This document shows positions 35,470 to 48,319 of a DNA stretch of 64,000 bases, piece by piece. A program made the position numbers and the translations under genes. This DNA comes from Polyodon spathula (Eukaryota; Chordata; Actinopteri; Acipenseriformes; Polyodontidae). The notes under the pieces were generated by a model that was given only the letters and a program-made list of their open reading frames with translations, did no database searches and was not told where the DNA came from. The stretch covers positions 10,532,571 through 10,596,570 of the forward strand of contig NC_054534.1 of assembly GCF_017654505.1 (NCBI RefSeq), written 5' to 3'. Numbering within the stretch: the stretch's first letter is position 1; every line of letters starts with the position of its first letter.

Positions 35470-35722
35470 TTATTATTATTGTTGTTGTTTATTATTATTT
35501 GTTTATTTAGAAGACGCCTTTATCCAAGGCGACTTACAGAGACTAGGGTGTGTGAACTGTGCATCAGCTGCAGAGTCATTTACAACAACGTCTCACCCGA
35601 AAGACTGAGCACAAGGAGGTTAAGTGACTTGCTCAGGGTTACACAGTGAGTCAGTGAATTAGCCAGGGACCTCCTGGTTACAAGCCCTTTTCTTTAACTA
35701 TCGGACCACACAGTCTCCTGTT
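35470..35722 (-). mobile_element. tRNA-derived SINE with V-SINE-like 3' domain
   Basis: On the minus strand it reads TGTGTGGTCCGATAGTTAAA, then the shared body CTGAGCAAGTCACTTAACCT and CTCCTTGTGCTCAGTC, ending CTGTAAGTCGCCTTGGATAA then AGGCGTCT, the V-SINE type 3' domain widespread in fishes. An ATT-rich tail follows at left. It is the same family body as 970-1234 but with a different 3' module. Confidence 0.85.
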
Positions 35723-35790
35723 TTAGAGTAACAGACGTTTCTACATGTTGGTCCAAATGCCATTGTTAATGTGCTGCTTTAATAGATCTT

Positions 35791-38372
35791 AGGCCTGGAT
35801 TAAATCCACATTATGGCGGCACCATAAATATTATAAAGAATGAACATAAGAACATAAGAAAGTTTACAAATGAGAGGAGGCCATTCAGCCAATCTTTCTC
35901 GTTTGGTTGTTAGTAGCTTATTGATCCCAGAATCTCATCAAGCAGCTTCTTGAAGGATCCCAGGGTGTCAGCTTCAACAACATTACTGGGGAGTTGATTC
36001 CAGACCCTCACAATTCTCTGTGTAGAAAAGTGCCTCCTATTTTCTGTTCTGAATGCCCCTTTGTCTAATCTCCATTTGTGACCCCTGGTCCTTGTTTCTT
36101 TTTTCAGGCTGAAAAAGTCCCTTGGGTCTACAGTGTCAATACCTTTTAGAATTTTGAATGCTTGAATTAGGTCTTCTTTGTTCAAGACTGAACAGATTAA
36201 ATTCTTTTAGTCTGTCTGCATAAGACATGCCTTTTAAGCCCAGAATAATTCTGGTCACTCTTCTTTGCACTCTTTCTAGAGCAGCAATATCTTTTTTATA
36301 GCGAGGTGACCAGAACTGCACACAATATTCAAGATGAGGTCTTACTAGTGCATTGTACAGTTTTAACTGTACTTCCCTTGATTTAAATTCGACACTTTTC
36401 ATAATGTATCCGAGCATCTTGTTAGCCTTTTTTATAGCTTCCCCACATTGTCTAGATGAAGACATTTCTGAGTCAACAAAAACTCCTAGGTCTTTTTTTA
36501 TAGATTCCTTCTCCAATTTCAGTATCTCCCATATGATATTTATAATGTACATTTTTATTTCCTGCGTGCAGTACCTTACACTTTTCTCTATTAAATGTCA
36601 TTTGCCATGTGTCTGCCCAGTTCTGAATCTTGTCTAGATCATTTTGAATGACCTTTGCTGCTGCAACAGTGTTTGCCACTCCTCCTACTTTTGTGTCATC
36701 TGCAAATTTAACAAGTTCTAATCTAAATCATTAATGTAGATTAGGAATCTAGAATCAAGAATCTAAATCATTAATGTAGATTAGGAATAGCAGAGGACCT
36801 AATACTGATCCCTGTGGTACACCACTGGTTACCACACTCCATTCTGAGGTTTTTCCTCTAATCAGTACTTTCTGTTTTCTACATGTTAACCACTCCCTAA
36901 TCCATGTACATGTGTTTCCTTGAATCCCAACTGCATTCAGTTTGAGAATTAATCTTTTGTGTGGGACTTTGTCAAAAGCTTTCTGGAAATCTAAATAAAC
37001 CATGTCATATGCTTTGCAATTATCCATTATCGATGTTGTATCCTCAAAAAAATCAAGCAAGTTAGTTAGACACGATCTCCCTTTCCTAAAACCATGTTGA
37101 CTGTCTCCCAGGACCCTGTTACCATATAGGTAATTTTCCATTTTGGATCTTATTATAGTTTCCATAAGTTTGCATATAATAGAAGTCAGGCTTACTGGTC
37201 TGTAGTTACCTGGTTCAGTTTTGTTTCCCTTTTTGTGGATCGGTATTACGTTTGCAATTTTCCAGTCTGTCGGTACCACCCCTGTGTCAAGAGACTGCTG
37301 CATGATCTTGGTTAGCGGTTTGTAAATTACTTCTTTCATTTCTTTGAGTACTACTGGGAGGATCTCATCCGGCCCAGGGGATTTGTTTATTTTAAGAGCT
37401 CCTAGTCCCTTTAACACCTCTGCCTCAGTTATGCTAAAGTTATTTAAAACTGGATAGAAACTGGATGACATGTGGGGCATGTTGTCAGTATCTTCCTTTG
37501 TAAAAACTTGTGAAAAGTAATCATTTAATATATTTGCTATTTTTTTTTCTTCATCTACGATTTTGACATTTGTATCTCTTAAACATTTAATCTCCTCTTT
37601 TAATGTTCTCTTGCTGTTGTAATATTGGAAAAACATTTTGGAATTTGTTTTAGCTCCCTTAGCAATGTTCATTTCTATTTCTCTCTTGGCCTTTCTAACT
37701 TCCTTTTTGGCTTGCGTTTGCAGTTCCGTGTACTCTTTCTGCGTACTTTCTTTTTGGTCCTTTTTTAATGCTCTTTTAAGTGCCTTTTTTCGCTGAATAT
37801 TTTTTTTTAATTGCTCTATTAAACCATTTTGGCAATTTAGTTTTACATTTAGATTTGTCTACTTTAGGGATGTAATTGTTTTGCGCCTCTAGACTACATT
37901 TTTGAAGAATAACCATCCTTCTTCTGTGGGTTTTTTCTCTATTTTACTCCAATCTACTTCTGTTAGTCTCTGTTTCATACCTTCATAGTTTGCTTTTCTA
38001 AAATTGTAAACCTTAGCTTTAGTCATTACTTTTGGGGTTTTAAAAAACACTTCAAATGAGACCATGTTGTGGTCTGAGTTTGCCAGTGGTTCTCTGACCT
38101 CTGTTTTAGTTATTCTGTCTTCGTTATTTGAAAAGACTAAATCAAGGCATGCCTCCCCTCTAGTCGGTGCCTTGACAAATTGTGTTAGGAAGCAGTCATT
38201 TGTCATTTCCACCATTTCAATTTCATCCTTCTTGCTACCCACCGGGTTTTCCCATTTTATATCCCCCATTAGTATGGTTTCTCCTTTGCTACATGCATTT
38301 CTAATGTCATTGTATAACAGATTATTTTGCTAATGGCTATAGTGGTGCTGTAAACTGATTTAATTCAGACCT
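35791..38372. mobile_element. MITE (copy B) split by a LINE insertion
   Basis: Left half 35791-35840 (GGCCTGGATTAAATCCACAT then TATGGCGGCACCATA). Right half 38334-38372, whose reverse complement reads GGTCTGAATTAAATCAGTTT then ACAGCACCACTATA. The two halves form the inverted arms of the same element as 13542-13628. The LINE copy 2 occupies the middle. Confidence 0.6.
35841..38333 (-). pseudogene. CR1-like LINE, 5'-truncated (copy 2: endonuclease end, RT, C-terminus)
   Basis: A 2.5-kb minus-strand non-LTR retrotransposon. In order: the end of the apurinic endonuclease domain (ACLDLVFSNNE and NSDHNMVSFEV, about 38030-38160); then an uninterrupted 305-codon reverse transcriptase stretch (36755-37672) with [53 protein letters not shown] and [20 protein letters not shown]; then the catalytic FADD motif (about 36705); and the C-terminal IRRVWNQLPS-type end. 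The frame is broken just before FADD by a tandem duplication (36717-36790). The 3' tail at left is GAACATAAG units. Active copies need a full endonuclease and ORF1, both missing. Confidence 0.92.
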
Positions 38373-40545
<2,173 letters not shown>

Positions 40546-41224
40546 ATGCCATGCCTGCCGTTTTGCTGCTGCATGTACGTTTGGTTGCTCGTGTTACCTG
40601 TACAGATATGTGCACTCAGTAATGAAGACAGTGACATCGACGTGTTAGTCCTCTTGCCAGAGGAAAACTCGTACATCTTCAGCATCCCCAGGGTCCGACC
40701 AGCTATAGACTACGCACTGAAGAGCATCAACTCCAACGAGAGTCTCAATTCAGGGTTAAATTTCAAGGTTCACTATAATAACTCAAACTGCGGCAACGAA
40801 GCGCTCTTCAACTTTGTGGAAAGGTCCTTCCTGAAGAAACCCGACGTGGTTCTGGGTCCTGTTTGTGAATATGCTGCAGCCCAAGTGGTGCGGATGGCGT
40901 CCTACTGGAACATCCCCATACTTTCTGCAGGTGCCTTGGCATCCGGGTTCGGCACGAAGAAAGCCGAATACACGCACCTGACTCGAGTTTCCCCGGCGTA
41001 CTCGAAGATGGGGGAAGCGTTCGGGGCGATGTTTAAGCACTTCTCGTGGAAGAAGGCTCTTCTCATCTACCAGGAGGACAAAGAACGGAACTGCTTCTTC
41101 TCCATCGAAGGGGTCTACGCTGTGCTTGAAGCAGAGGGGTACCACACAACTACTCTTGCCTTTGATTTGAGGCACCCGGTAGAGACTGAAGAAATCATCA
41201 AGTCGATCCAAGACAGCGAAGGTA
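40546..41224 (+). CDS. npr3: NPR3 exon 1 (natriuretic peptide receptor C, N-terminal ligand-binding half)
   Basis: NPR3 is the single-pass clearance receptor that binds and internalises ANP, BNP and CNP. It lacks the guanylyl cyclase of NPR1/NPR2. This exon encodes residues 1-226. A Cys-rich signal peptide (about 1-23, LLVLPVQICA) leads into a type-I periplasmic-binding-like ectodomain (IDVLVLLPEENSYIFSIPRV onward). C82 and C107 (the latter in LGPVCEYAAAQVV) should form the first conserved disulphide; C183 pairs with C231 of exon 2. N-glycosylation sequons lie at N64 and N78. The start CAAACATGCC is the first ATG of the frame. The donor GGTA|GTAAGT leaves phase 1; an alternative GT lies 3 nt upstream. 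Assignment is very secure. Confidence 0.96.
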
Positions 41225-41987
41225 GTAAGTACATGCACTTATTATAGAAATGTATCTAATTCATTCATAGCTGGACCCCGTCTCTTTGACCAGTTGACCC
41301 GTCTTTAAGTGACCCGCAGCGGTACGTCTCAGTAGATTCACATAAATACAGATTACTATAAACTTTGTTCCGAAAGAATGAACTAGTTTTTCCTAACTGT
41401 CAAACGATCTGTCAAATGATCTAAGATTATATTATAGGCTTCAATTTGCCATTTATCATGTTGATAATCAGTATAATTCAAATCTAAATTTAAAAAGTAA
41501 AACAATACCACGAATAAACAAAATATTGTAATATGTTTATGAATATATGGTATAACAGGTCAAATGTGCTTATAATGTTTACGAATCAATACAGTGATGA
41601 CATTTGGGATAGTTTAGCCTACTGCTAGCCTACTGCATTCCAGCACATTTCTCCCGTTAAAATCCACACGTGAACCGGTGTAACGTCAGTTTTTGCTACT
41701 TCGTCAAAAGTTGCTAACGGTCGGAAAATGTGACATACAAGAGTCAATGTTCTTATCTTGTCAAAATCTGCTCCCTGTACCAAAATGTCATCTGCAGTTA
41801 TAAACGTCTTTTTTTTTTTTTTGTCAAGTTAAAACAAACCAACAATTTATCTTGGTGGTTATATAGAGAGTAGTTTGAAAAGATTCCACAAATTATATAG
41901 CAAAACTAAAATAATGAAATATAATTAACATTACTTTTTTTTAAACTAATATCATAACATGATCGAAATTCACATAAGGAAATATCT

Positions 41988-42010
41988 AGAAGAAGAAGAA
42001 GAAGAAGAAG

Positions 42011-42040
<30 letters not shown>
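41988..42040. repeat. (GAA)n microsatellite, about 17 copies
   Basis: A pure AGA/GAA trinucleotide run in NPR3 intron 1, purine strand the same as the transcript. Confidence 0.97.
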
Positions 42041-42042
<2 letters not shown>

Positions 42043-42524
42043 CATCGGTACATTTTTTATTTAAAAATGTACCGAACTCTATAGTACACTTTACCGTTTG
42101 TCAACACCAGCTGTCAGTATTTAATATAAAACGAATTATTACATGTAGAGTCAAATGTAACTTTACAAAGCACGCACTTTCTCATTCAAAACATTTGTTA
42201 GCAATTTTTGATGCGCGTCTTTGAAAGAAAAAATCTGCATGCCCGCAGTGCAGGGTGAAAATAGTCTGGGCACGCTCAGTATTCAAAGTAGGTGCATTTG
42301 GTAGGTGGCATACATTGACGTGACACCTGTTTCTCAACTGTAGGTTTCAGCAATTAGGCTTTACATTTAGACATTATTTTTTCTTATCAGAATATCCACC
42401 TTGGCGACAGGTATTAAATTTACAATCTCCTGCCCCTTCTGACGAAGGTAAACTATTGACAAACATCTTGAAAATATAAACAGGCGTGCGTCGCATAGTT
42501 TAGCAAGATATCCAGCCGGTCTAA

Positions 42525-42866
42525 ATGAAGTGCGTCACCATTATATACTCCCAAAAGAGACACACCGTTCTTTTACTATACTGCCCTGCATGTGGAAACG
42601 TTGAGAACAAACGAGAGAGACCCTTTCTGATAATCTGTTCCAATGTTTCTGAATAGACAGTATGTTATTCGCTCTGCTTTTCACTTCGCTGCTGTATATG
42701 AAGTGCGTCACCATTATATACTATCAAACGAGACACTGTTCTCGTACCTCGTTGCGCTACATGTGGAAACGTTGAGAACACGAGAGAGACCCTCTCTGAT
42801 AATCTCTTCCAATGTTTCTGAATAGGCAGTATGTTATTCGCTCTGCTTTTCACTTCTACTGTATAT
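42525..42866. repeat. 173-bp tandem duplication
   Basis: Copy 1 (42525-42697) and copy 2 (42698-42866) both begin ATGAAGTGCGTCACCATTAT and contain CATGTGGAAACGTTGAGAAC and CAATGTTTCTGAATAG. Copies differ by several substitutions and small indels. Confidence 0.9.
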
Positions 42867-42938
42867 TCTGTGCTCTGGGTGACTTTTCTTTCACTGTGTC
42901 GGCAAAGTCAATGTTGTCATTTAAGTGTCGAGGCGATG

Positions 42939-42941
<3 letters not shown>

Positions 42942-43000
<59 letters not shown>
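42942..43000. repeat. (TTA)n microsatellite, about 20 copies
   Basis: A perfect trinucleotide run in NPR3 intron 1. Confidence 0.97.
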
Positions 43001-43346
43001 GCTTTTAATTGCCTTATGCCAATATGTAAACTTGTAATTCAGTACCATGGATCGAAAAATACCCGCATTATTTCAGGGTTGGGTTTATTCAGATGAGGCA
43101 ACCACAGAAGGCTATGCATTTAATACTGTTGCATAGAATAATGAATTCATCTATCTGAAAAAACAAAAACAACATCAAAAAAATTATAATTTCATGATTT
43201 ACACAAAGCATTAAGCAGCATAATTTTCACTGCTGAATAATTTGCAGTCTGTTTACATTACCACGGAGTACTATAACATACGACACTGCATTAAACTGGA
43301 AACGTTACGTGTCATTCTGACCTCTCATTAATTGCAGACTATTCTC

Positions 43347-43449
43347 CCAAAGCATACTAGACACAATTAACACGGCCTTGCCTTCCAGCCTGTAGCTTTT
43401 CCAAAGCATACTAGACACAATTAACACTACCTTCCAGCTTGTAGCTTTT
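43347..43449. repeat. 54-bp tandem duplication
   Basis: CCAAAGCATACTAGACACAA followed by TTAACAC, a CCTTCCAGC segment and TGTAGCTTTT occurs twice, starting at 43347 and 43401. The first copy has a short extra GGCCTTG. Confidence 0.9.
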
Positions 43450-45548
43450 CAACACGTGACACTGTGTTTCCCACACTTGTTTACCCTCAAAGTGGTTTCT
43501 GTTATGCTTGTATAATAGGACCATTTCCACTGAGGTAACTGCAGGGGAGACAAGCACAGGATCGTTCCTTAATTACCCCAAACCCCACTCCATACTGTAA
43601 TAGCACATTCACATGTATTGAAGAGATTTAGCCTTTCAGTTCCACCTTCCCGCTGCTTCACACATATCTGGCAGTGGTTTGCAATGTTAGTTTCATTTCC
43701 CAGTCGTTCGCTGGCTGTGGGGAAGTTTGTTCTGTATCTCAGAGCCAGCAGCTGTCTTGCTTTTAGGATGTAGTTGGTCTTGAGGTGTAGCTCTTGAATT
43801 CACCACCCTTCACCACAGGGACAGAACATGTGTGTATGGGCTGCAGTTAGAGGTACTCTCCATGCTATCTATAGTCTTTACTTATACAAAAATAAAAGCC
43901 ATTATCAGCAAAGTGTTTAAATGTTTTGAGGAACAGTGTATTCTAGAGACACTTTTTGAATAAAACAGTGTAAACTGAGGCTACACTTTCCTTGTTTTCA
44001 CGCAGTGTGTATCAATTAATTTAGGTCATTGTGAAACATTGAAACCATGTAAGGTCATTGAGAGTGTTCATGAATGTCATAAGCCTTATTAATACATCAA
44101 TTCATTTTGAATCTGGATTAGAGCAAGTCTCATTAAAAAAACTGATGTATTATTACACGGTTGCTTTCTATACTTGAGGTTCGTTATTTATTTTAAGTAA
44201 GCCGATATAATACACAGTGATCTCATATCATCTGCATAACGATTGTCTAGTTTCACAGACCCTGATCAGCTCTAATCTGGAACTGATTTAGCTTACATTT
44301 AGTGTAACCGGGGCCTGTGAGAACAGGCTCATGTATTACCACTGTGATTCCTCAGACTAGAATCTCTCTGATATACTTTGTGCATTGCCTGCTCTGCATT
44401 GAACGTACCCTACATTATGAGCATGACATGTTAGTGTTTCAGTAGGCTATATTACTACTTTTAAAAGATTAACAATGGTCATGTCTCCACTATAAAAAAA
44501 CAGCATCAAACAGTCTTCAGGGCAAGTATTGTTCACCACAAGCTCAGTTTCCTTTGTCTGAAACACACTTGAAACACTTGTAGGTTATTTGCACAGCTGA
44601 GCCTGTACACTACAGGGCAGTTCATAAACCAGTTGTAGCAATCATGACTTCATATAAAACAAACAAACAGATTGACTGCAGAATGAAAGCAGAGATCCCA
44701 AGAAGCATCAGCCTAGGCATTCTCCTCTCAGGGTGCATGATCATGGGTAGCCAGACCTGTGGAAGAAGGGGAAGACTCAGGACAATGCATTATTTTATAG
44801 ATTCTGTGATCCAGGAATGGTCCTGCATTGGCAGAAGACAATGCCTGAAGTAGAAATGTCGTCACCCGTCCCCCTCCCCTGCACACAACAAAGTTTTAAA
44901 TAAGTAAATTCAGTGAGTTTCAGCAATTCATTTTCCACCCCTTAGTAGTTATTTTGTAGAGCAACCCTACAAAATAAGCACGATCCCTAATTTTGGGAAC
45001 ACATCACAAATCTTTAACTAGTGTGTGTTTTAAGGAATATTCCAAGCTCTTTACTGTACTTTTAAAATCGTCTCGGTGTAGTCAGTAAACCTGAACTCCG
45101 CCTGTGTAAGAGTAGATTCCAAAGGTCCTCTTTTTTCCAACTAGTCAAATTGAAGTCCTTGACATGGCTTAAGGTAAGCTGAATAAATATTGCTAGGTGC
45201 ACAAGGGAGCTGTGGTGAGATACAGACTCCACACTTCTGAAGCAAACGTTCAAAGGTTAATGTTAATTAGGGGAGAGCTTTGAAGTACTGCTGGTCAGTT
45301 TGTAATACATTGAGGCCCCCCTCTGTGGTGTGAGGTGTCAAGCTTCGAAAGCCAGGAAACAGAAGAGCTCTGTGGGGTTAATTAAAGCCACTGAAGTGTG
45401 TTGCTGAAGTTCCTGGAAGTCCAACACATTGCTTGTAATTGTTCTCCTCAGAACCCCTTTGTCCAGTCTTTTATGGGGGGAAGGGGCAGGGATCTACTGC
45501 CATGGCCAAGCGGTAGACCCTCAAACCAAGCAGTTTTCACTCTTTGAA

Positions 45549-45690
45549 ACTGATTGTGTTAGCTGCATCGGTCCAGAGATGAAAAATAAATAACATTGCT
45601 GAAATCGGTAGCTTTTATTTGACCAACAAGTTGAAAATATACAAGCTTTTAAGACCACATAGTCTAGGCCCCTTCATCTAGTTAAACTGG
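45549..45690 (-). mobile_element. Possible Penelope-like element end fragment
   Basis: On the minus strand: CTAGATGAAGGGGCCTAGAC, a loop, GGTCTTAAAAGC, then CAACTTGTTGGTCAAATAAA, AGCTACCGATTTCAGC and a CATCTCTGGACCGATGCAGC end. The GATGAAG ... GGTCT ... AAAGC block resembles the CTGANGA-stem-GAAA layout known from Penelope-like element terminal repeats, here with CpG-type decay. The assignment rests on pattern memory, not alignment. Confidence 0.35.
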
Positions 45691-46274
45691 ATTTGAGCAG
45701 AAATAGTGTAGACCAGGGCTAGAAGAGTCACTAGAGATGACCAGTGAGCTGTTAAAGAAAAATAGAAAAATACAAACTGAAGAAAATGTTAACAGGGTTT
45801 ATTTATTCATTTATTTCTGTATTTTGTATTTCTAAAAGTTAAAAAACCGACTAAACTGTAGAAAACTGAAATTTTATGACACTAACTAAGACACTAAACC
45901 AAGACACTCCTTCAATGCTTAAACATTTTGCAAGTTTAATACAAACAACATTTTGTTTCATGTTGACTTATTCTTTGTCCTTGCAATCTACTTGAACACA
46001 TTGAGAGTCAAACAGGATACTTCACTTTAAAAGAATTCCAGTTTGGAACACAACGATCCATACTGCTCAAGGGCAACCCATTGGACAGCCCAGGTGCAGG
46101 TGGTTACAAACCTGCATCTGACTGCAGCTGCTTAAAGGTAACTTGCAGTTAATGCGTCCTCATTTTGCAGATGAACAGTAAAACATCTCTCTTCAAGTCT
46201 CTATGTCAGCTGTGTAGGTGGCAGTGAACTCATAAAACTTACTATTTGTTTTTGTGTTTGTGTGTTGTTTCCAG

Positions 46275-46397
46275 TAGTCGTGATGTGTGCTGCCAGTAAC
46301 GATATCCGGGATATCATGCTTGCAGCTCACCGACGGAGAATGACCAATGGAGATTATATCTTCTTTAACATTGAGCTCTTCAACAGTACGTCTTATG
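46275..46397 (+). CDS. npr3: NPR3 exon 2
   Basis: Codes for residues 227-267 of the ectodomain ([20 protein letters not shown] ... [16 protein letters not shown]), matching the NPR3 segment after the exon 1 junction. C231 is the expected partner of C183. N263 in FNST is a glycosylation sequon conserved in the family. The acceptor TTTCCAG|TAG joins phase 1 of exon 1 to give Ile227 (or Val if the alternative exon 1 donor is used). The donor TATG|GTAAGA leaves phase 1. Confidence 0.95.
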
Positions 46398-48149
46398 GTA
46401 AGAAAATATATCTCCTGTCATTTTTACTGACAGATCTGTGCATGAAACAGTGGTGATTGCTCCAGGTTATCTGATCTAGGATAAAACCTTTATTTGAACT
46501 AGTGCAGTAAAAGGTGTTTGTTTGTGTAGCCATGGTTACCAAGCCCACAGCAGGCACACGTCATGTGAAAGCACCCTAGGCCTGTTGTATATGTATTTAC
46601 TGGGTGGGCTTTAACCATTAGCTTCTTACTATGCCAGACTTTTTAAAACTTTTTGTTTCCAAAATGTCCTACATAGAATGCATCCATCCTGCAAGTACTG
46701 AATTCAGTATTCAATGACTGTTGGAATCAGCATTGAATACCAACAAACTGCGTGAAGCTGATTTCCTGATGTCTGAGTGATTGTTTTATATGCTGAGAAG
46801 AATCAGAATCATACGAGAGAACTGCCAGAGGGGGCTGTAGCAACATGGCTTACAAATGACGCAAACATGAGAGACAAGAGAGAGAAAAATACCTTCTATT
46901 CCCACAACATCCAACACAATAACAAGAGCAGCCAGTCTGAGTGGTTTGTGTTTCAGTAACTCCAGTCCGGGGGGGAAGGGTGGGGGGGGAGAGCATTGCA
47001 GTGCTGTAACCAGGAGCTGCTCTTCAGATCTCCTCGAGACCATCACTTTCAATTCAAACACAAAATGTTTCCTTTTCAATCACTTGACAACACCCACAGT
47101 ACAGAAATGTTCATTATTGATCAACAAAATTAGAATACGTTAAAAAAAAAAGATGTAAAGCTAGTACATTCGTATCTCAGAGAAACTAAATGGATAATGA
47201 CATAGAACGTCTGTATAGCACTGAAAAACACTATTAAAAAAAAAGAAGAAACTGAACATAAAACCTGAGCTATACTACTGAACCTCGTCTTCTTCAATAT
47301 TAGCATCACAAGAGTATCCATGTATTATAAAAAATTATAGATGGACGTCTTCAGGAAAACAGTGCCATCTCAGGTTTCTGTGACAGTTTATAAACTCGAC
47401 CTTTGGTCTTGTAATTTTTGTTACAGAAACACTGGATTCAATTATTTTCCTGTAATTCACTGAAGCCCATCTCTATATATATATATAGCTATAGGTGAAT
47501 GCTCACTTGTACATATCGGCTGGATGTTACTTTGAAACGCCTTCTTTGCCACCTTCATGCAGTTCTCGGTTATCCCTACATTTTTTACAGTTTCTTACCA
47601 TAATAACAAGTTCCACTTGGCGTTTCTTCAGTTACTATAGTGACAGCTCTCATTACTCCTTTCACAGGGGCCTCAAGAAAAAACATCTAAAGAAATCCTT
47701 ACTGTTTCTATAGTTTCTTTAAAAACCTTTATCAAGTTCTCAGGGCTAGCATCTTTATACATGGATATCTTCTATAATTGAAGGGTTAAGGTTAGGGTTA
47801 TGGTTAGTCTATCACAAGGCTCCTATACCCTGTATACCCTGGTATCCACCACTATACTGTGTTTTCAACTATTAAACATTTAAACAAAATCTTTTTTTTT
47901 TCTTTAAAAATACCACATTTACATAAATTTATAGTATAAATTGACTGGAGCTGAGGCAATTTAGCTGCATTATGTCTGTGTTATGATCATGATCATGCAT
48001 TAAATGCATGTCAATTATAAAGAAGTTCACCCTTAAGATATACAGAGCATTGTTCCAATGTAAAATATTTTTAAGGCGCAATAAGGATTTTGTCTTGGTA
48101 TCATTATTGTTTTTCCCTGGAAATGGAACATCTGCCCCTTTCCTCCTAG
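46398..48149 (+). other. npr3: NPR3 intron 2
   Basis: A 1.75-kb intron from GTAAGA to CCTCCTAG. It holds a G-rich run (46969-46989) and no recognisable mobile element. Confidence 0.85.
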
Positions 48150-48319
48150 GAAATGGCTCTTGGAAGAGAGGGGACAAGTATGACATGGAAGCCAAGCAGG
48201 CCTACGCTGCCCTCAAGACTGTGACTCTGCTGAGGTCGGTGAAGCCGGAGTTTGAGAGATTCTCCATGGAAGTGAACAGGTCCCTGCAGAAGCAGGGTGT
48301 CAGTGGAGAGGATGACAGT
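48150..48319 (+). CDS. npr3: NPR3 exon 3
   Basis: Codes for residues 268-324: [20 protein letters not shown], then [20 protein letters not shown] and a variable [11 protein letters not shown] end. Sequons lie at N269 and N310. The phase-1 acceptor CTCCTAG|GAAATGG is unambiguous. At the 3' end the frame requires the donor AGT|GTACGT (phase 0, exon end 48319) so that exon 4 continues VNMFVEG. A stronger-looking GTAAGT sits 4 nt downstream and would shift the frame. Confidence 0.93.

Larger units (their letters stand above)
41225..46274 (+). other. npr3: NPR3 intron 1
   Basis: A 5.05-kb intron from GTAAGT to TTTCCAG. It contains a GAA run, a 173-bp tandem duplication, a TTA run, a 54-bp duplication and a possible Penelope-like fragment, each listed separately. 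No internal exon was recognised. Confidence 0.85.

Noticed and set aside
40783..41238. 151-codon frame antisense to NPR3 exon 1
   Set aside because: A shadow of the conserved, GC-richer coding exon on the other strand.
42643..42853. Duplicated short peptide beginning MFLNRQYVIRSAFHF
   Set aside because: Results from the 173-bp non-coding tandem duplication in NPR3 intron 1.
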